This document shows positions 15,417-19,135 of a DNA stretch of 19,135 nt, one piece after another; the stretch's first letter is position 1; every line of letters begins with the position of its first letter. The notes beneath the pieces are model-generated. The model worked only from the letters and a program-made list of their open reading frames with translations. It was not told the DNA's origin and did not search any database. Made by a program: the position numbers and the translations under genes. Source of the stretch: JBBQSV01 sp038213615 (lineage in GTDB: Bacteria; Patescibacteriota; Saccharimonadia; Saccharimonadales; OMJO01); contig JBBQSV010000018.1 in assembly GCA_038213615.1 (NCBI GenBank), positions 1-19,135 on the forward strand, in the 5' to 3' direction.

Positions 15417-16229
15417 ATGAGAAGAGTTATTGACCGCTATCGTTACTCCTTGATATTGCTTAAACAGCTGGTCAAGACAGATTTTAAAATCAGGTACCAA
15501 AGTTCGGTTTTGGGTTATTTGTGGACCCTTCTACGGCCACTGTTTCTATTTGCTATCTTATATCTAGTTTTTGTTAAGGTCTTGGGGGCGGGCAAGGGTC
15601 TCCCACACTTTGGTGTGTATCTCCTATTGGGAATCGTGCTTTGGAACTACTTTGTAGAAGTAACCAACGGCAGTGTTAGTGCCATTGTCGCCAAAGGTGA
15701 CATGATGCGCAAAGTTAATTTTCCCCGTTACGTTATAGTGCTGGCTGGTTCTTTCTCGGCCCTCATAAACCTACTATTTAACTTACTTGTAGTTGCCTTG
15801 TTTATGTTGATATCCAAAACCCAAGTCGACTCTTCGGTGATATTTTTACCACTTGTGATATTGGAGTTGTTTGTGTTTTCACTATCCGTTGGTTTTCTAC
15901 TCAGCTCTTTATATGTAAAGTTTCGTGACATTGGATTTATATGGGATGTCGGTATACAGGGAGCCTTCTTTGCTGTGCCCATAATGTATGCTTTTTCGTT
16001 TATTTCAAACAAAAGTATGACAGCCGCTAAGATCATCATGAGCAATCCCATCACGCAACTCATGCAAGATGCTAGATACATGCTTATTTCTAACCAGACA
16101 GATACCATCCATTCAATATTTCATAGCTATTGGTCATACTTCATACCACTTTCCATCGTAGTAGTAATCACTCTAGTTGCGGTTGTTTACTTTAAGAGGC
16201 AGTCACCATATTTTGCGGAGAATGTTTAG
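15417..16229 (+). CDS. Polysaccharide ABC exporter permease (Wzm/TagG-like, ABC-2 family)
   Basis: The 270-residue protein has a cytoplasmic start containing LVKTDFKIRYQSSVLGYLWTLLRPL, the characteristic ABC-2 polysaccharide-export signature before the first helix. About six membrane helices follow, near 35-55, 66-84, 107-130, 140-162, 173-193 and 238-258. It forms the channel that moves a lipid-linked glycan from the inner to the outer face of the membrane. Its stop abuts the ATG of the ATPase gene with no gap, as usual for the pair. It is the first gene of the rightward glycan unit. Whether the cargo is a teichoic-acid-like or O-antigen-like polymer is unknown. Confidence 0.95.
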   Translation: MRRVIDRYRYSLILLKQLVKTDFKIRYQSSVLGYLWTLLRPLFLFAILYLVFVKVLGAGKGLPHFGVYLLLGIVLWNYFVEVTNGSVSAIVAKGDMMRKVNFPRYVIVLAGSFSALINLLFNLLVVALFMLISKTQVDSSVIFLPLVILELFVFSLSVGFLLSSLYVKFRDIGFIWDVGIQGAFFAVPIMYAFSFISNKSMTAAKIIMSNPITQLMQDARYMLISNQTDTIHSIFHSYWSYFIPLSIVVVITLVAVVYFKRQSPYFAENV

Positions 16230-16976
16230 ATGGACGATGTAGCCATAAGAGTAGAGCATGTATCTAAGGACTTTAGACTGCCACATGAAAAAGTTAGCAG
16301 TGTAAAGAACTTGTTTGTTGATGCGTTTAGACATATTGCAAAGCATCGTAGTTATGAAACCCAACATGCTCTACATGACATCTCTTTTGAAATAAAAAAA
16401 GGCCAGTTTTTTGGGATAGTTGGCCGTAATGGTAGCGGCAAAAGTACTTTGCTAAAAATGATGGCCGGTATTTACCAGCCAAACCACGGAAAGATTACTG
16501 TCAACGGTAAGTTAGTGCCCTTCATTGAGTTGGGCGTTGGTTTTAGTCCAGAACTATCCGGGCGAGAAAACGTTTTTCTTAATGGCGCCTTACTTGGCTT
16601 TACAGAGAAAGAAGTCAAAGAACAATACCAGGACATTGTAGATTTTGCTGAGCTAGAGGAGTTTATGGACCAGAGGTTAAAAAATTATTCGTCGGGCATG
16701 CAGGTTAGGTTGGCTTTTTCTATTTCCATTAGGGCTCGATCTGACATATTACTTATTGATGAAGTTTTGGCCGTTGGTGACGAAGCATTCAAACAAAAAT
16801 GTTACAGGTACTTTGAATCACTTAAACGCGATAAAAAAACTGTTGTTCTGGTTTCGCATGACATGGGTTCAGTAAAAAGATTCTGTGAAGATGCATTGCT
16901 AATACATGATGGTCGTATAGCTATGCAAGGTGGTAGTTCAAAAGTAGCCAACGAATACATGAAGTTAAATGAATAA
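16230..16976 (+). CDS. Polysaccharide ABC exporter ATPase (Wzt/TagH-like, without C-terminal carbohydrate-binding domain)
   Basis: The 248-residue ATPase has Walker A GRNGSGKST (65-73), the exporter-specific ELGVGFSPELSGRENV segment (about 100-115), signature YSSGMQ (153-158), Walker B LLIDEV (174-179) and switch histidine H210 in VSHDM. It powers glycan export with the permease encoded directly upstream. The chain ends just after the nucleotide-binding domain. It therefore lacks the C-terminal jelly-roll domain with which longer Wzt proteins (for example O9a type) read the capped glycan end, which points to cargo recognition independent of such a cap. The next gene begins 5 bases downstream. 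Confidence 0.96.
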   Translation: MDDVAIRVEHVSKDFRLPHEKVSSVKNLFVDAFRHIAKHRSYETQHALHDISFEIKKGQFFGIVGRNGSGKSTLLKMMAGIYQPNHGKITVNGKLVPFIELGVGFSPELSGRENVFLNGALLGFTEKEVKEQYQDIVDFAELEEFMDQRLKNYSSGMQVRLAFSISIRARSDILLIDEVLAVGDEAFKQKCYRYFESLKRDKKTVVLVSHDMGSVKRFCEDALLIHDGRIAMQGGSSKVANEYMKLNE

Positions 16977-16981
16977 GCAAC

Positions 16982-19135
16982 ATGTCACAGCTACCATCTA
17001 GGATTATCAAAAAACTTAGTGGACTCAAAGGCGATAGCGCCGACACAAAACTATTACTCAAGGAGCTAATAAAATTTGTTGATTCCAACCGAGAGGGGAT
17101 CACTCATCTAGACGGGCCCTGGGCATTTTCCTTGGATTCTCCACTATCTAACCAAATAACCAAGGATAAGATCATAGTAATAGGTCGGTTCATGCTTTTA
17201 CAACCATTCACTGAAATAGCCATGCGCCTCAAGACTCCTGCAAAAATAGAGCATATTCAATATTCTCCGCTCAAGCCTTTGAGAGGCACTCATTCCATTA
17301 ACTCAATATTTAAAATCTACAAGTTTGAGAGTGTGGTTAAAGTTAATAAAGATGGTCAGTATGAAATCCAAATTAACCTGGATAACCAGGGTTGGCAGGG
17401 GGTATGTAGGATGGCTCTAGTCAGAGACCGCGAACCCATGTTTGAAGACACCTATATAAGTGGCTTATCTACTAGATATGCTGATCATATCAACTTGCTG
17501 TCTAGTAAGAAGGCTTACTTTTATGAGCCAGAGATGGACATAAGGCTTAAATTGTCAGATCACGATCCAAAACTGGTTGGGTTTTATTTGCCACAATTTC
17601 ATCCTATTCCAGAAAATGACAAATGGTGGGGCAAGGGCTTTACAGAATGGTCAAATGTAACTACTGCCCAGCCACGGTTTGTGGGTCACGAACAACCCAA
17701 AGTTCCCACAGATCTAGGGTACTACGATTTGCGTTTGGATACAGTCATGCCCGAGCAGATAAAAATGGCAAAAAAACACGGCATACATGGCTTTTGTTTT
17801 TACTACTATTGGTTTAGTGGTAAAAAACTTTTAAATGGTCCAGTGGACACCTTATTAGCTAACAAGGACTGGGATTTCAACTTTATGATCTGCTGGGCAA
17901 ACGAAAACTGGAGTCGTAGATGGGACGGACAGGACCAAGACATACTCATTAAACAAGAACACAAATCAGATGACCCTTTGAACTTTATAACTGATGTAGA
18001 AAAAATTTTGCTGGATGCACGATATATTCGGCTTGATAACAAGCCAGTATTATTAGTTTATCGACCAAGTGATCTTAAGGATCCACTCACATATACCAGA
18101 ACGTGGAGGCAGTATTTCAAAGACAAACATCACACCGATTTATATATAGTCGGTGTACAGAGTTATGACCTTGGAGATCCAGCTAGGTGGGGCTTTGATG
18201 AAGCATTAGAGTTCATGCCGTTAGCTATTAAGAAATATGTAAAGAAGGTACCCGAGCTTGATATGCAAGATAGACTACTAGACAAGAATTTTTCGGGTAC
18301 GGTTTATGATTTCAAGAATATTATAAAGACGATCACTAATGCTAAAAACAGCGACTCAAAATACAAGTCGGTTATGACTGGCTGGGATAATGATGCCAGG
18401 CGAAAAAGTAATGGTAGGGTATATTACGGTAGCACTCCAGATTTGTACGGCAAATGGCTCGAACACGCTATAAATGTAAGTCACAGGCATGGAGACGCCG
18501 GCGACTTTATATTCATAAATGCCTGGAATGAGTGGGCAGAGGGCGCCTACCTGGAACCAGATAATTTTTACGGCCATGCCTTCCTAAATAGGACAGCCCA
18601 AGTATTGGCAGGGGCCTCTACTAACCAGGCAAATACTGTAGCAAATCCTAAATATGGCATCCAGAAAAGTAAAACTACCAGCCTGGCAGTCATAGTCCAT
18701 ATCTACTATCCTGACACTTGGCCGCTACTAAGGGAAGGGCTTAAAGTCCTCAAACAGTACTTAAACTTTGACCGTTTTGTATCAATACCAGAAAAAAATA
18801 AGGCCTTAATCAGAGATGTCCAAAAGCTTGTTGCTGGTGCTACTATAAGTGTTGTGCCTAATCGTGGCAGAGACGTTCTACCTTTTTTGCATATTGCTAG
18901 ACGACTTGATGATTTAGGATATAAATACGTACTTAAGCTACACTCCAAGAAATCTGTACATCGATCAGATGGTGATAAATGGCTCAAAGACATTCTGGCC
19001 AGCCTAATACCCGATTCAAAAACGTCATTAGATAAAATTGCAAGGCTGATGATGGACAGTGGATCAGGTTTAATTGGTCCAGCAGAACATTATCTACCAC
19101 TACAAACTTATTACGGTGCCAACAAAAGAGAAATT
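16982..19135 (+). CDS. WbsX (GH99-like) and RgpF domain fusion protein, surface-glycan synthesis (3' end outside window)
   Basis: The frame is open from the ATG at 16982 to the window edge: 718 codons with no stop. Residues 1-195 are unrecognised and beta-rich in appearance. From about 198 a WbsX/GH99-like domain begins with LVGFYLPQFHPIPENDKWWG and GFTEWSNV, continues with FCFYYYWFSG and CWANENWSRRWDG (N307-W310), and ends near NAWNEWAEGAYLEPD (513-527). These are hallmarks of the O-antigen biosynthesis family WbsX. From about 568 a rhamnan synthesis F (RgpF) domain follows: VHIYYPDTW, NRGRDVLPFL (R628-D631) and YVLKLHSKKS. Such multi-domain proteins occur in capsule, O-antigen and rhamnan clusters. 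It follows the exporter ATPase by 5 bases with no clear ribosome-binding site. The presumed catalytic role of the GH99-like part is inferred; biochemistry of the family is sparse. Confidence 0.92.
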   Translation, partial: MSQLPSRIIKKLSGLKGDSADTKLLLKELIKFVDSNREGITHLDGPWAFSLDSPLSNQITKDKIIVIGRFMLLQPFTEIAMRLKTPAKIEHIQYSPLKPLRGTHSINSIFKIYKFESVVKVNKDGQYEIQINLDNQGWQGVCRMALVRDREPMFEDTYISGLSTRYADHINLLSSKKAYFYEPEMDIRLKLSDHDPKLVGFYLPQFHPIPENDKWWGKGFTEWSNVTTAQPRFVGHEQPKVPTDLGYYDLRLDTVMPEQIKMAKKHGIHGFCFYYYWFSGKKLLNGPVDTLLANKDWDFNFMICWANENWSRRWDGQDQDILIKQEHKSDDPLNFITDVEKILLDARYIRLDNKPVLLVYRPSDLKDPLTYTRTWRQYFKDKHHTDLYIVGVQSYDLGDPARWGFDEALEFMPLAIKKYVKKVPELDMQDRLLDKNFSGTVYDFKNIIKTITNAKNSDSKYKSVMTGWDNDARRKSNGRVYYGSTPDLYGKWLEHAINVSHRHGDAGDFIFINAWNEWAEGAYLEPDNFYGHAFLNRTAQVLAGASTNQANTVANPKYGIQKSKTTSLAVIVHIYYPDTWPLLREGLKVLKQYLNFDRFVSIPEKNKALIRDVQKLVAGATISVVPNRGRDVLPFLHIARRLDDLGYKYVLKLHSKKSVHRSDGDKWLKDILASLIPDSKTSLDKIARLMMDSGSGLIGPAEHYLPLQTYYGANKREI

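Noticed and set aside
17623..18993. Several short open frames on both strands near the right end
   Set aside because: All lie inside the continuous WbsX-RgpF frame, whose domain motifs run through these positions.

Overview
This window looks like the replication-origin region of a Patescibacteria (CPR) chromosome, most likely Candidatus Saccharibacteria (TM7) or a close relative. The assignment rests on gene content and protein style, not on a database search. The signs are a compact dnaA-dnaN-recF block back to back with rpmH-rnpA-yidC-jag, a short YidC without a large extracytoplasmic domain, a short Jag-like KH-R3H protein, and a VirB4-type operon carrying peptidoglycan hydrolases. Intergenic spaces are very small and Shine-Dalgarno sites are used irregularly. 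TGA acts as a stop (yidC ends in TGA and is 4-nt coupled to the next gene), so the Gracilibacteria/Absconditabacteria recoding of TGA as glycine is not in use.

Region 1 (1-5868, + strand) is a tightly packed operon. It holds the C-terminal part of a VirB4/TraC-like secretion ATPase, a 1005-residue membrane-anchored protein ending in a VanY/M15-type D,D-carboxypeptidase domain, a secreted two-domain wall hydrolase (glucosaminidase/lysozyme-like plus M23 metallopeptidase), and a 160-residue single-pass protein of unknown function. I read this as a cell-envelope-spanning type IV secretion-like machine with its own wall-cutting enzymes.

Region 2 (5873-9691, - strand) is recF, dnaN and dnaA, transcribed leftward. 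Region 3 (9692-9970) is the dnaA/rpmH intergenic region with a cluster of DnaA-box-like 9-mers in AT-rich DNA, the best oriC candidate. A second cluster of weaker boxes plus a nested inverted repeat lies between dnaA and dnaN (8042-8323), so the origin may be bipartite. Region 4 (9971-11932, + strand) is rpmH, rnpA, yidC and a jag/khpB-like gene: ribosome, RNase P and membrane-protein insertion functions.

Region 5 (11929-19135) is a surface-glycan locus. Three glycosyltransferase genes run leftward (GT4, GT2, and a larger GT2 with an unexplained N-terminal region). Divergent from them, an ABC-2 polysaccharide exporter pair (Wzm/Wzt- or TagG/TagH-like) is followed by a long WbsX (GH99-like) plus RgpF fusion protein that runs off the right edge. 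The genes would assemble a glycan on a lipid carrier in the cytoplasm and export it through the ABC transporter to the cell surface.

No tRNA, rRNA, CRISPR array, insertion sequence, integrase or convincing rho-independent terminator was seen. Every gap between genes is shorter than 300 bases, and the two longest (9692-9970 and 8042-8323) are annotated.
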